Shown here: positions 35,647 to 43,893 of the stretch, one piece after another | How the letters are laid out: each line of letters begins with the position of its first letter | Position numbering within the stretch: the first letter of the stretch is position 1 | Assembly (NCBI GenBank): GCA_024684065.1 | Contig: JAIKXO010000009.1 | Span: 6,245-70,244 of the forward strand | Origin: Lachnospiraceae bacterium | Lineage (GTDB): Bacteria; Bacillota_A; Clostridia; Lachnospirales; Lachnospiraceae | Length of the DNA: 64,000 bases | Direction: 5' to 3' | Made by a program: the position numbers and the translations under genes | The notes under the pieces: generated by a model | What the model was told of the DNA's origin: nothing | What the model saw: only the letters and a program-made list of their open reading frames with translations | Database searches by the model: none

Positions 35647-36204
35647 ATGGCGAGAAAGGAACAAATAACCAAGCAGGCGGTGCTTGACGGCGCCTTTGAA
35701 CTGCTTAAGGAACAGGGGGAGGAAAATGTTACCGCGAGAAAGCTGGCTGCCCACATAGGATGTTCTACGCAGCCCATCTTCAGGGTCTATGAAAACATGG
35801 AGTCCCTTCATGCAGATCTGTTTAATATGGCAAGGGATTACTATGACAACTACTGTCTGAATCATAAGAAGGAGAGCGCAGTGCCCTTTGTTGACCTTGG
35901 ACAGTGCTACATCCAGTTTGCCAAGGAGGAACTCAATCTGTTCAAAATGCTGTTCTTGTCCGTGCATGATGAGGATGATACGATGTATGACCTTATAAAC
36001 GGCAAGGAGAACGGCTTTGTGATCAAAGAACTCAAAAGAGTCCATAATCTAAAGATGGACCGTGCCCAGATGCTGTTTATGAAGATTTTCATATTTATCC
36101 ATGGAATGGCCTGTATGGCGGCAAATGGGGAATTTGATCTTTCAAAGGACGAGACCGTACAGCTACTGACCGAGATAATTGAGAATTTTACAAAGAACCA
36201 GTAA
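35647..36204 (+). CDS. TetR/AcrR-family transcriptional regulator
   Basis: 185 aa. The N-terminal helix-turn-helix is clear: ITKQAVLDGAFELLKEQGEENVTARKLAAHIGCSTQPIFRVYENMESL (~6-53), with a recognition helix STQPIFRVYE. The C-terminal helical ligand-binding domain resembles the WHG subfamily. The start at 35647 is chosen for an AGAGGTG site; the frame opens 25 residues earlier through leader repeats. Target genes unknown; it may control itself through the palindrome at 35514 and perhaps the following flavoprotein gene. Confidence 0.9.
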   Translation: MARKEQITKQAVLDGAFELLKEQGEENVTARKLAAHIGCSTQPIFRVYENMESLHADLFNMARDYYDNYCLNHKKESAVPFVDLGQCYIQFAKEELNLFKMLFLSVHDEDDTMYDLINGKENGFVIKELKRVHNLKMDRAQMLFMKIFIFIHGMACMAANGEFDLSKDETVQLLTEIIENFTKNQ

Positions 36205-36270
36205 ATCTTTCATGACCTGTTACTGCGCAGGTATGCCAGGGAAAACTGATTAATCCGGTTTTTCCGTAGC

Positions 36271-36464
36271 TGCCTCCGGCAGGATGCGCAGAGACCAATT
36301 GGATGTTTCCAATGCAAACATCGAATATAATGGTATAGGAAAGGCACTTCGTGCCTGCCGGCTTATTCGACATTTGTAAACAAATGTCGAATTGGTTTCC
36401 CGAGGGAAACGCTGAAAAAATGCGTTTTCTTAGCAAATGCCGGATAAGTTCGGTCTGTAGACCG
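36271..36464. repeat. Palindromic mosaic element, copy B
   Basis: Five hairpins in a 289-bp gap: GATGTTT/AAACATC (36302-36322), AGGCAC-TTC-GTGCCT (36342-36356), a perfect 12-bp TTCGACATTTGT stem (36366-36391), GTTTCCC/GGGAAAC (36395-36410) and CGGTCT/AGACCG (36451-36464). It shares GGCACTTCGTGCC, ACAAATGTCGAAT and GGGAAACGCT with copy A (213-323), and TGCCTCCGGC(A)GGATGCGCA at 36271-36290 with copy C (42788-42806). Confidence 0.75.
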
Positions 36465-36493
36465 GGACATTACATTTCAGGGTCGGGAGCTCA

Positions 36494-37750
36494 ATGAAAA
36501 CGGATATAATCGTGGTCGGAGGCGGGCCGGCCGGTATGATGGCGGCGATAAAGGCCGCGGGCTCCGGTAAAAAGGTCCTGCTCATAGAGAAGAATGAAAA
36601 GCTTGGCAAAAAACTGTTTATTACAGGAAAGGGCAGGTGCAATTTTACCAATGCCTGCGATACCGGGACGCTTCTCAACAATGTCGTGACCAATAAAAAA
36701 TTCCTGTTCAGCGCTTTTTACGGGATGGACAGCCAGGGGGTCCTTGATTTTTTCGAAGGGCTTTCTTTAATGTATAAAATCGAGCGCGGAAACAGAGTGT
36801 TTCCGGTTTCGGACCGTTCTTCTGACGTTATTGATGCCCTGAAGAGGGAACTCAGAAGAACAAAGACTGAAATATTCCTTAATAAAAGAGTTGCCGGTCT
36901 CCTGATAAAGAAAAGACCGGACGGAAGATCCTTTGTATGCGGCGTAAGGCTTGAGAACGGAGAGACGGTCGAATCGGAGGCTGTGATACTGGCAACGGGC
37001 GGCAGTTCGTATCCGTCTACAGGCTCGGACGGAGAAGCCCTGAGGATTTTAAACGGGACAGGCATAGATATTATAAATCCCGAACCCTCACTGGTACCGC
37101 TTGAGACCGAAGGGAACATTGCCGGAAGGCTTCAGGGACTGTCCTTAAGAAACGCAGGGTTTAAGGTCTTTGTAAATGACAGCAAACGTTTTGAGAGCCT
37201 CGGAGAACTTCTTTTTACACATTTCGGCCTTAGCGGACCAATGGCATTGTCCGCAAGCTGCCATCTTAAAAAATCGGATTTTTCCGGCAATATCCTTTCG
37301 TACATCGATCTTAAGCCTGGCCTTTCAGAAAAACAGCTGGATCAAAGACTTTTACGTGATTTTGGTGAAAATAAGAACAAGCAGTTCGGAAATTCGCTTT
37401 CGGGCCTTCTTCCTTCAAAGCTTATCCCGGTAATAGTCGAGCTTTCCGGGATAAGGCATGAAAAGCCTGTCAATGAGGTCACGAAGGAGGAGAGGAAAAA
37501 ACTTCTCGGGCTTTTAAAGGGATTTTGCTTAAGGATCACGGGGACCAGAGGATTTGAAGAGGCTATTGTCACAAGGGGCGGGGTTTGTGTTAAGGAACTG
37601 GATCCGAAGACCATGCAGTCAAAGAAGATAGAAGGCCTTTACATGGCGGGTGAGATGATAGACGTGGATGCCTATACCGGAGGTTTTAACCTGCAGATCG
37701 CATGGTCTACGGGAGCGCTGGCCGGGGAATCGGCGGCAGGGAGGTTATAA
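36494..37750 (+). CDS. HI0933/BaiN-like flavoprotein (NAD(P)/FAD-dependent oxidoreductase)
   Basis: 418 aa. N-terminal Rossmann FAD site VGGGPAGMMAAIKAAGSG (~7-24), then LLIEKNEKLGKKLFITGKGRCNFTN, the signature of the YhiN/HI0933 family. A second ATGGSSYPSTGSDGEA motif lies near 168, and the C-terminal MAGEMIDVDAYTGGFNLQIAWSTG binds FAD. Some relatives are bile-acid flavin reductases, but most have no known substrate. Cytosolic. cmk follows after 6 bases, so they are co-transcribed. Confidence 0.92.
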   Translation: MKTDIIVVGGGPAGMMAAIKAAGSGKKVLLIEKNEKLGKKLFITGKGRCNFTNACDTGTLLNNVVTNKKFLFSAFYGMDSQGVLDFFEGLSLMYKIERGNRVFPVSDRSSDVIDALKRELRRTKTEIFLNKRVAGLLIKKRPDGRSFVCGVRLENGETVESEAVILATGGSSYPSTGSDGEALRILNGTGIDIINPEPSLVPLETEGNIAGRLQGLSLRNAGFKVFVNDSKRFESLGELLFTHFGLSGPMALSASCHLKKSDFSGNILSYIDLKPGLSEKQLDQRLLRDFGENKNKQFGNSLSGLLPSKLIPVIVELSGIRHEKPVNEVTKEERKKLLGLLKGFCLRITGTRGFEEAIVTRGGVCVKELDPKTMQSKKIEGLYMAGEMIDVDAYTGGFNLQIAWSTGALAGESAAGRL

Positions 37751-37756
37751 AAAGTT

Positions 37757-38428
37757 ATGAGTGTTAATGTTGCGATAGACGGGCCCGCAGGTGCGGGAAA
37801 GAGTACGATAGCAAAGCTTCTTTCTGAAAGGATGGGATATATTTATATCGATACCGGAGCAATGTATAGGGCGATGGCATTATATCTTTTGCGGCAGGGG
37901 ATAGAGCCCACCGATGCTTCCGCCATAGAGGCCGCATGTGAATCGGTTGACATAACTATTGACCATAGGGACAAAAAACAGGTGGTCTTCTTAAACGGAG
38001 AGGATGTAAACGGGCTTATAAGGACGGAGGAGGTCGGTAAAATGGCCTCGGTGAGTTCCGCAAATAAAAAGGTCAGGGAGAAGCTTGTATCCCTTCAGCG
38101 AAAGATTGCCGAAAAGAATAATGTGGTAATGGATGGAAGGGATATAGGGACGGTCGTGCTTCCGGACGCGCGGGTAAAGATATTTCTGACCGCGGATCCG
38201 AAGGTAAGGGCAAAGAGAAGATATGATGAGCTCGTCTCAAAGGGCGAGCCTGCGGATATCAATGTAATAGAGCAGGATATAATAGAGAGGGACAGACGCG
38301 ACATGACAAGGGATATCGCGCCGCTTAAGCAGGCGGAGGATGCCGTGCGCGTAGATACCTCCGACATGTCCGTTGATCAGGTGGTTGAGCGGATCATGGC
38401 CATCATTGAAGAAAAGGCCGGAGATTAA
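37757..38428 (+). CDS. cmk: Cytidylate kinase
   Basis: 223 aa. Phosphorylates CMP and dCMP. P-loop DGPAGAGKST (~8-17), IDTGAMYRAMAL (~31-42), and the lid region MDGRDIGTVVLPDARVKIFLTA (~122-143). Typical length. Heads the conserved clostridial cmk-ispH-rpsA order, directly after the flavoprotein gene. Confidence 0.97.
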   Translation: MSVNVAIDGPAGAGKSTIAKLLSERMGYIYIDTGAMYRAMALYLLRQGIEPTDASAIEAACESVDITIDHRDKKQVVFLNGEDVNGLIRTEEVGKMASVSSANKKVREKLVSLQRKIAEKNNVVMDGRDIGTVVLPDARVKIFLTADPKVRAKRRYDELVSKGEPADINVIEQDIIERDRRDMTRDIAPLKQAEDAVRVDTSDMSVDQVVERIMAIIEEKAGD

Positions 38429-38459
38429 CATATAAAAATACTGAAGGAAACGCATTTTT

Positions 38460-39341
38460 ATGGAGATAATTGTCGCAAAGAGCGCGGGCTTCTGTTTCGG
38501 CGTAAAAAGAGCCGTAGATACGGTATACAGAGAGCTTGAAAAGGGCGGAGAGCTTTATACCTACGGGCCGATCATCCATAATGAAGAGGTCATAAGGGAG
38601 CTGACAGAAAAAGGGGTCGTCATCATAAACGACAAAGAGGAGCTTAAAAGGCTTAAGGCTGATCCGGAAGGCGTTATAAAGAAGACCGTCATCATAAGAT
38701 CCCACGGAGCGCAGAAAGAGGTTCATGATATTATAAGAAAGAACGGCCTTGAGCTTGTAGACGCGACCTGTCCCTTCGTGAAGAAGATACATAAAATCGT
38801 CAGGGAGGAAAGCGAAAAAGGGAAGCAGATCGTGATCGTCGGAAACAAAAATCATCCCGAAGTTGAGGGGATCATGGGCTGGTGCGAAGGAAATCCGATA
38901 GTCATAGAAAACAGAGAAGAAGCCGAAAAATTAAGGGCTTACAGGGATGTTCCGGTCTGCGTTGTCGCGCAGACGACTTTCAATTACAAAAATTTTCAAG
39001 ATTTAGTTGAAATTATTTCAGATTGTTGTTATGATATTAACGCTGTACATACGATATGTAGTGCGACCGAGCAAAGGCAGACAGAGGCTTTGGAGCTTTC
39101 AAAGCAGGTGGATGCAATGCTTGTTGTAGGCGGTGCAAAAAGCTCTAACACACAAAAGCTATTTGAGATATGTAGTGGTGAATGTAATAATACTTATTTT
39201 ATTCAGACTGCTAAGGATCTAAAAGAAAAAGATTTTTCTCTGGTTAGTAGGTTGGGTGTAACAGCCGGAGCATCTACCCCAAATAATATTATTGAGGAGA
39301 TTTTATGTTATGTCAGAATTAACTTTTGGAGAGATGTTTGA
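38460..39341 (+). CDS. ispH: 4-hydroxy-3-methylbut-2-enyl diphosphate reductase
   Basis: 293 aa. Last step of the MEP isoprenoid pathway; a [4Fe-4S] enzyme. All three cluster cysteines are present: Cys12 (SAGFCFGVKRAV), Cys104 (DATCPFVKKIH) and Cys200 (CSATEQRQ), plus the TTFN and SSNTQKL substrate motifs. In many Clostridia IspH is fused to S1; here the genes are separate, in different frames, and overlap by 32 nt. From about 38,980 to the end the codon use becomes clearly AT-richer than the first two thirds of the gene. Confidence 0.97.
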   Translation: MEIIVAKSAGFCFGVKRAVDTVYRELEKGGELYTYGPIIHNEEVIRELTEKGVVIINDKEELKRLKADPEGVIKKTVIIRSHGAQKEVHDIIRKNGLELVDATCPFVKKIHKIVREESEKGKQIVIVGNKNHPEVEGIMGWCEGNPIVIENREEAEKLRAYRDVPVCVVAQTTFNYKNFQDLVEIISDCCYDINAVHTICSATEQRQTEALELSKQVDAMLVVGGAKSSNTQKLFEICSGECNNTYFIQTAKDLKEKDFSLVSRLGVTAGASTPNNIIEEILCYVRINFWRDV

Positions 39342-40584
39342 ACAGAGTAATGTTAAGACAATTCACAGTGGTGAAGTAGTCGAGGGTACTGTTATCGAGG
39401 TTAAGCCGGATGAGATTGTCCTCAGCTTCGGGTACAAGTCGGAGGGTGTGATACCCAGGAGTGAATACTCTAATATTCCGAATCTTGATCTGACCACATG
39501 CGTGAGCGTAGGGGATACTCTTGAAGCCAAGGTGCTGAAGGTGAATGATGGCGAAGGCCAGGTGCTCCTTACTTACAAGAGGCTTGCCCAGGATAAGGGG
39601 AACAAGAAGCTTGAGGAAGCATTTAATAACAAGACTCCCCTGAAGGCTAAGGTAGCGGAAGTATTAAACGGCGGTCTGAGTGTTGTTATCGATGAATCAA
39701 GGGTCTTCATTCCTGCGAGCCTTGTTTCGGATGTATATGAAAAGGATCTTACAAAGTATCTTGATCAGGAAATTGAGTTTGTCATCACCGAATTCATTCC
39801 CAAGAGAAGAAGGATAATCGGCGACAGAAAGCAGCTCCTTGTTGCGGAGAAGGAAAAGAAGCGCGCGGAGCTTATGGAGAGGATCCATGAGGGTGATGTT
39901 GTTGACGGTGTTGTAAAGAACGTTACTGACTTCGGTGTATTTGTTGATCTTGGAGGAACAGACGGACTCCTTCATATTTCCGAGATCTCGTGGGGACGCG
40001 TAGAGAACCCCAAGAAGGCATTCAAGCCCGGACAGGAGCTCAAGGTCCTTATCAAGGAGATCAATGAGAATAAGATCGCGTTGAGCCTTAAATTTGCAGG
40101 GACAAATCCCTGGGAAGGGGTTGAAGATAAATATGCAGTCGGCACGGTAGTTACAGGCAGGGTCGCGAGAATGACCGATTTTGGAGCTTTCATCGAGCTT
40201 GAGCCCGGTATTGACGCACTTCTTCATGTATCGCAGATAGCGAGAGAGCATATCAACAAGCCGTCGGATGTTTTAAAGAGCGGCGAAGAGATCACCGCCA
40301 AGGTGGTTGATCTAAAGCCCGAGGAGAAAAAGATAAGCCTGAGTATGAAGGTTCTCCTTCCTGCTCCCGAGAAGGCTTCGGAGCCGAAGGACAAGGAGCC
40401 TGAGGCTAAGGATGACGATAATGAGGATTTTGCAACCGTTGATATAGAGGCTGAGATTGCCAAGGCTAAGGAAGCCGAAGCGCGGGAAGCCGAGGAGGCC
40501 GAAAAGGCTAAGGCTGAAGAGGAAAAAGCGGAAGATCCCGCATCCGAAGCTTCAGAAGAGACCGGTGATACGGAAGAGGCATGA
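39310..40584 (+). CDS. rpsA: 30S ribosomal protein S1-like, four S1 domains
   Basis: 424 aa. Four consecutive S1 RNA-binding domains (~18-85, ~104-165, ~188-255, ~275-342) followed by an acidic, Ala/Glu/Lys-rich tail of ~75 residues. Four domains is usual for Gram-positive S1 homologues. The start at 39310 lies inside ispH and is preceded by GAGGAG at about 39294-39299, implying translational coupling; an in-frame ATG at 39292 overlaps that site and is unlikely. The first ~100 bases share the AT-rich codon style of the end of ispH. Confidence 0.95.
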   Translation: MSELTFGEMFEQSNVKTIHSGEVVEGTVIEVKPDEIVLSFGYKSEGVIPRSEYSNIPNLDLTTCVSVGDTLEAKVLKVNDGEGQVLLTYKRLAQDKGNKKLEEAFNNKTPLKAKVAEVLNGGLSVVIDESRVFIPASLVSDVYEKDLTKYLDQEIEFVITEFIPKRRRIIGDRKQLLVAEKEKKRAELMERIHEGDVVDGVVKNVTDFGVFVDLGGTDGLLHISEISWGRVENPKKAFKPGQELKVLIKEINENKIALSLKFAGTNPWEGVEDKYAVGTVVTGRVARMTDFGAFIELEPGIDALLHVSQIAREHINKPSDVLKSGEEITAKVVDLKPEEKKISLSMKVLLPAPEKASEPKDKEPEAKDDDNEDFATVDIEAEIAKAKEAEAREAEEAEKAKAEEEKAEDPASEASEETGDTEEA

Positions 40585-40614
40585 TCCTTTTATAAAAATA
40601 TTGTTTTCTTTCAT

Positions 40615-40643
40615 GGGCAAGCCGGATTTATCCGAGCTTGCCC
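40615..40643 (+). other. Hairpin between rpsA and cheR
   Basis: Stem GGGCAAGC-CGGAT-TT-ATCCG-A-GCTTGCCC with a one-base bulge. Strong, but without a T-run; may be a stabilising 3' end or a weak terminator. Confidence 0.5.
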
Positions 40644-40696
40644 GTGATGCGATATAACATATATACCAAACTTAGAGAATAAAAGAGGTGTGTGAA

Positions 40697-41479
40697 ATGG
40701 CTAATGATTATGAAAGCTTTATGTCTCAGGTGTACAAGCTTACAAGCATCGATCTTACCGCTTATAAGGAAAAACAGATGCGCAGGCGTATCGATACCCT
40801 TATTAACAAGCATAAGTGCAAGGGGTATGATGATTTTGTGGCCCAGCTTAAGACTGACAAGGCTCTTTTCGAGGAATTTGTAAATTATCTGACCATAAAC
40901 GTGTCTGAGTTTTACAGAAATACGGATCAGTGGGCGCTTATGGATAAGGAATACATTCCCGAGCTTATCAAGAGATTTGGTCAGAACCTGAAGGTATGGA
41001 GCGCGGCCTGTTCCACGGGAGACGAGCCCTATTCGCTTGTTATGGCGTTATCGAGACATATTCCTCTCAATAAGATAAAGATCATTGCCACGGATCTTGA
41101 CAAGCAGGTCATGGCTCAGGCCAAGACCGGTCTTTATGCGGCAAAGAGCGTTGCCGGGGTACCAAAGGACCTTAAGGACAAGTATTTTACAAAGGTAGGC
41201 CCTTCATACCAGATATCCAATGAGATCAAATCCAGAGTCGAGTTTAAGGAGCATAACCTTCTTAAAGATCCTTATATCAAGGGGTGCCATTTCATAGTCT
41301 GCCGGAATGTTCTTATATATTTCACTGATGAGGCTAAGGAAACCATTTATCAGAAGTTCTATGATTCACTGATGCCCGGCGGGCTGTTCTTTATCGGCAG
41401 TACCGAGCAGATAGTAAACCATAAGAAATTCGGTTATGAGCGGAGGAATTCCTTCTATTATCAGAGACCGGCCAATTGA
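40697..41479 (+). CDS. cheR: CheR-type protein-glutamate O-methyltransferase
   Basis: 260 aa. N-terminal helical domain (YKLTSIDLTAYKEKQMRRRIDTL) and C-terminal SAM-binding domain with VWSAACSTGDEPYSL (SAM motif, ~100-114), IIATDLDKQVM and FIVCRNVLIYFTDE. Methylates glutamates on chemotaxis receptors; the only receptor gene in this window is at 54754. No other che genes are adjacent. Start chosen for an AGAGGTGTG site at 40685; the frame opens three codons earlier. Confidence 0.95.
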   Translation: MANDYESFMSQVYKLTSIDLTAYKEKQMRRRIDTLINKHKCKGYDDFVAQLKTDKALFEEFVNYLTINVSEFYRNTDQWALMDKEYIPELIKRFGQNLKVWSAACSTGDEPYSLVMALSRHIPLNKIKIIATDLDKQVMAQAKTGLYAAKSVAGVPKDLKDKYFTKVGPSYQISNEIKSRVEFKEHNLLKDPYIKGCHFIVCRNVLIYFTDEAKETIYQKFYDSLMPGGLFFIGSTEQIVNHKKFGYERRNSFYYQRPAN

Positions 41480-41600
41480 CCCGGTTCGATACTGTGCCGG
41501 TCCGCAAAGCGGATCATGCCGGTCCGGATCGACATTTTCTTTTGTGAAACACCGGATAAGTACGATCTTCAGACCGGATCATTTCCGGATAAAACCTGTT

Positions 41601-42707
41601 TTATTTTATAAAAGAGATTATAAGCGCTTTGACATATGTGCAGAGCGCTTTTTTCTGTATCAGCTCCTCAAGCGAAAGATATTCTTCTTTTGAAGTATAA
41701 TTTTCCTTAAACATGGTCATATCGGAAAGACCGGGGAAGTTCTGAAGGAAGAGACCGCTTTTTTTTATGTAGCAGGTCTCTTTTCCTGCTCTTTCCCTGT
41801 TTTCTTTCGGGACTCCGGAAGCGGCGTTCTTATGTATGCAGAAATCCTCCAGCGGGAGGTAGTAATAGTTCCTGTAGTCCTTAAAGAAATGCTTAAACTC
41901 AGCATTGACAAGCGGGATCCGGACGGAAAGGGTGTTTTCGCCGCCAAAATAAAGGAAGATGCCGTTATTTAAAGACCTGAAGGCCACGGGAATATGGATG
42001 CTGTGGGAGAGCTCTATGAGAAGCTCGTTTTTTTCGATCCCGTCGTAGGATCTGTAGGTGTTTATTTTATGATCCGAATATACGGGATCAATATCGATTA
42101 TGTCCCTGTAACCAAGCGCCGGAAGGATCTTTAAAAGCCCAAGAAGATCCTCGCTGTTATGATAGAGAAGATTCTTAAGCTTTTCCTCTGAGGGCTCCCT
42201 GACATACTCATAATATACATGGATAAGATCCCTGCCGGTAAACGGGTCATCGCTCTTTTTTCCAAGGAGCCCTTCTACTTCCCTTTGCTTTAAGGACTGG
42301 AGCCCCAGCAGTTTTTTTAAGGGGCGGAGCTCTTTATAAATGTCGAGGGACCGGAAAGAATCGAATGAAATCGGAAAGCCCCGCGCTTCTGCCCGATATT
42401 TTAAAAACGGAAGGTCGAAGCGGTCGCCGTTGAAGGTAAGGATCGTATCAAAGCTCTGCATGAAGGAAACGAAGGCTTCGAGCAGAAGCCTCTCCTCCCT
42501 GGGATCGTCCGCAAACCACTGTACTGTTTTGAAGCAGTCGTCCGTAACGCAGGCTACACCGATCAGATAGAGTTTAGAAGCCTCTTTGGAAAGTCCGGTG
42601 GTTTCGATGTCGAGAAAAAGAACCCTCTCCGTATCCGGTAAGGGAAGGGGAAGGTCAGGATCAATATTAAACTCCTGTAATGAGTAGGTTGAATCAAATC
42701 GCTTCAT
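41601..42707 (-). CDS. YprB-like RNase H-fold exonuclease
   Basis: 368 aa. Residues ~27-200 form a DEDD 3'-5' exonuclease domain of the RNase_H_2/YprB type: FLDIETTGL (Asp and Glu of motif I), TFNGDRFDLPFLKYRA (motif II) and HNSEDLLGLLKI (motif III). A C-terminal ~150-residue domain of unknown function follows. B. subtilis YprB has this layout. Cytosolic, acting on nucleic acid; substrate unknown. No Shine-Dalgarno before ATG 42707. Convergent with cheR and divergent from the CmpB-like gene across a palindromic element. Confidence 0.85.
   Translation of the reverse strand: MKRFDSTYSLQEFNIDPDLPLPLPDTERVLFLDIETTGLSKEASKLYLIGVACVTDDCFKTVQWFADDPREERLLLEAFVSFMQSFDTILTFNGDRFDLPFLKYRAEARGFPISFDSFRSLDIYKELRPLKKLLGLQSLKQREVEGLLGKKSDDPFTGRDLIHVYYEYVREPSEEKLKNLLYHNSEDLLGLLKILPALGYRDIIDIDPVYSDHKINTYRSYDGIEKNELLIELSHSIHIPVAFRSLNNGIFLYFGGENTLSVRIPLVNAEFKHFFKDYRNYYYLPLEDFCIHKNAASGVPKENRERAGKETCYIKKSGLFLQNFPGLSDMTMFKENYTSKEEYLSLEELIQKKALCTYVKALIISFIK
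41622..41654 (+). terminator. Intrinsic terminator of cheR, inside the convergent gene
   Basis: AAGCGCT (41622-41628) / AGCGCTT (41644-41650) with a T-run to 41654. It lies within the last codons of the minus-strand gene at 41601-42707, so those codons double as a terminator. Confidence 0.65.
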
Positions 42708-42747
42708 GGATCAATCTTAGCATAATACAAAATTAAAAGCAAAATCT

Positions 42748-42916
42748 ATTATAGTCAACGTCAATAATCAATTGACGTTGACTATAATGCCTCCGGCGGA
42801 TGCGCACGGATTTTGTAAGGAAACAGCTACCTGCGGTAGCCACGCACCGATTTTGCAGGCAAAATCGGTGCTTAGGCGCAGTAAACGACAAAATATAGTT
42901 TATTTTGTCGTTTACT
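42748..42916. repeat. Palindromic mosaic element, copy C
   Basis: Four perfect hairpins: 18-bp stem ATTATAGTCAACGTCAAT (42748-42788), GCTACC-TGC-GGTAGC (42826-42840), 12-bp GCACCGATTTTG stem (42844-42871) and 16-bp AGTAAACGACAAAATA stem (42880-42916). Outer stems are AT-rich, inner ones GC-rich, as at 8568-8700. Shares ATGCGCACGGATTTT with copy A and TGCCTCCGGC.GGATGCGCA with copy B. Sits between divergent genes and could act as a bidirectional RNA end. Confidence 0.8.
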
Positions 42917-42925
42917 ATAAATAAG

Positions 42926-42955
42926 TTGTAACAATTGCGGATAATGGAGTATAAT
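42926..42955 (+). promoter_or_regulatory. Promoter of the CmpB-like gene and probably rnf operon
   Basis: TTGTAA (42926-42931), 18 bp, TATAAT (42950-42955). The predicted RNA start is about 42962, immediately at the ATG 42963, so the message would be leaderless or nearly so. Confidence 0.55.
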
Positions 42956-42962
42956 AATCTCT

Positions 42963-43889
42963 ATGTGGGATCAGGCAATACTGGGCGTGACGATTTATTA
43001 TATGACTGGTTTTCTTATACTGTTCAGCTTCCTTGGATGGGTATGGGAGAGCAGTTATGTTTCAGTCTGCGAAAAAAGACTGGCAAACAGAGGATATGTT
43101 ACCGGACCGGTATGCACTATCTATGGAGTTGCGGCCACTTTTGCGTATATTGTCCTCAGGCCGCTTGAAGGCAGATATCTGGCGCTCTTTTTTGCGGGAG
43201 TTATCATATCGTCCGTTCTGGAATTTGTGACTGCCAGCGTGATGGAAGCGGTATTTCATACAAGCTGGTGGGATTATACTGACAAAAGGTTTAATTATAA
43301 AGGCAAGGTATGTCTCAGCGCTTCGATCCTGTGGGGGTTATGCGCCGAGCTTCTGTTTACGGTAATGGTGCCGTTTTATGAGTGGGTCACCGGATTGTAT
43401 ACAAGACGTATCGGAGAGGCGCTGTATACGATTATTTTTGTTATGTATGTGATCGATTTTTCCCTTGCCACGATAGCCGCTGTCGATATCGGAAAGCAGA
43501 TAGGAAAACTTGAGACAATGCTTGACGATCTCGGAGCCATGATCAGAAGCTCAAAGCTTTACGCCACGAAGGAGGAGGCGGTTTTAAGGCTGTCTTCCCT
43601 TAGACATAATCTTATAGGGGCGGAACATATCAGGAGATATTCAAGGCGCCTTGAAATAAGGCAGGCCTTCTGGGCGGATCAGTTAAAGCTTTTGGGCATT
43701 AAAGAGACTGCGACTGATCTGATAGGAAGAATAAAGAGTTCGGTAAATGCTTTCGAAGAATCGTGGGCAGGGGCAAAGCTTAAGATTTCCGAGAGCAGGA
43801 TACTTAAGGCATACCCCAGGATCAAATCCCAGGAGAGACTGAAGGAAGAGATAGAGAAACAGGATCAAAAAGATCGTAAGGAGGGTTGA
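42963..43889 (+). CDS. CmpB-like putative ABC transporter permease (PF06541)
   Basis: 308 aa. Four or five membrane segments in the first ~165 residues, with the family hallmark FLGWVWESSYVSVCEKRLANRGYVTGPVCTIYG (~23-55, split by positions) and SWWDYTDKRFNYKGKVCL near 100. A cytosolic helical tail of ~130 residues, rich in Arg, Lys and Glu, follows. The ABC label is by family name only; no ATPase is near. Ends 4 bases before rnfC, so it shares the rnf message. Start ATG 42963 fits the family N-terminus. Confidence 0.82.
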   Translation: MWDQAILGVTIYYMTGFLILFSFLGWVWESSYVSVCEKRLANRGYVTGPVCTIYGVAATFAYIVLRPLEGRYLALFFAGVIISSVLEFVTASVMEAVFHTSWWDYTDKRFNYKGKVCLSASILWGLCAELLFTVMVPFYEWVTGLYTRRIGEALYTIIFVMYVIDFSLATIAAVDIGKQIGKLETMLDDLGAMIRSSKLYATKEEAVLRLSSLRHNLIGAEHIRRYSRRLEIRQAFWADQLKLLGIKETATDLIGRIKSSVNAFEESWAGAKLKISESRILKAYPRIKSQERLKEEIEKQDQKDRKEG

Positions 43890-43893
43890 GTGT

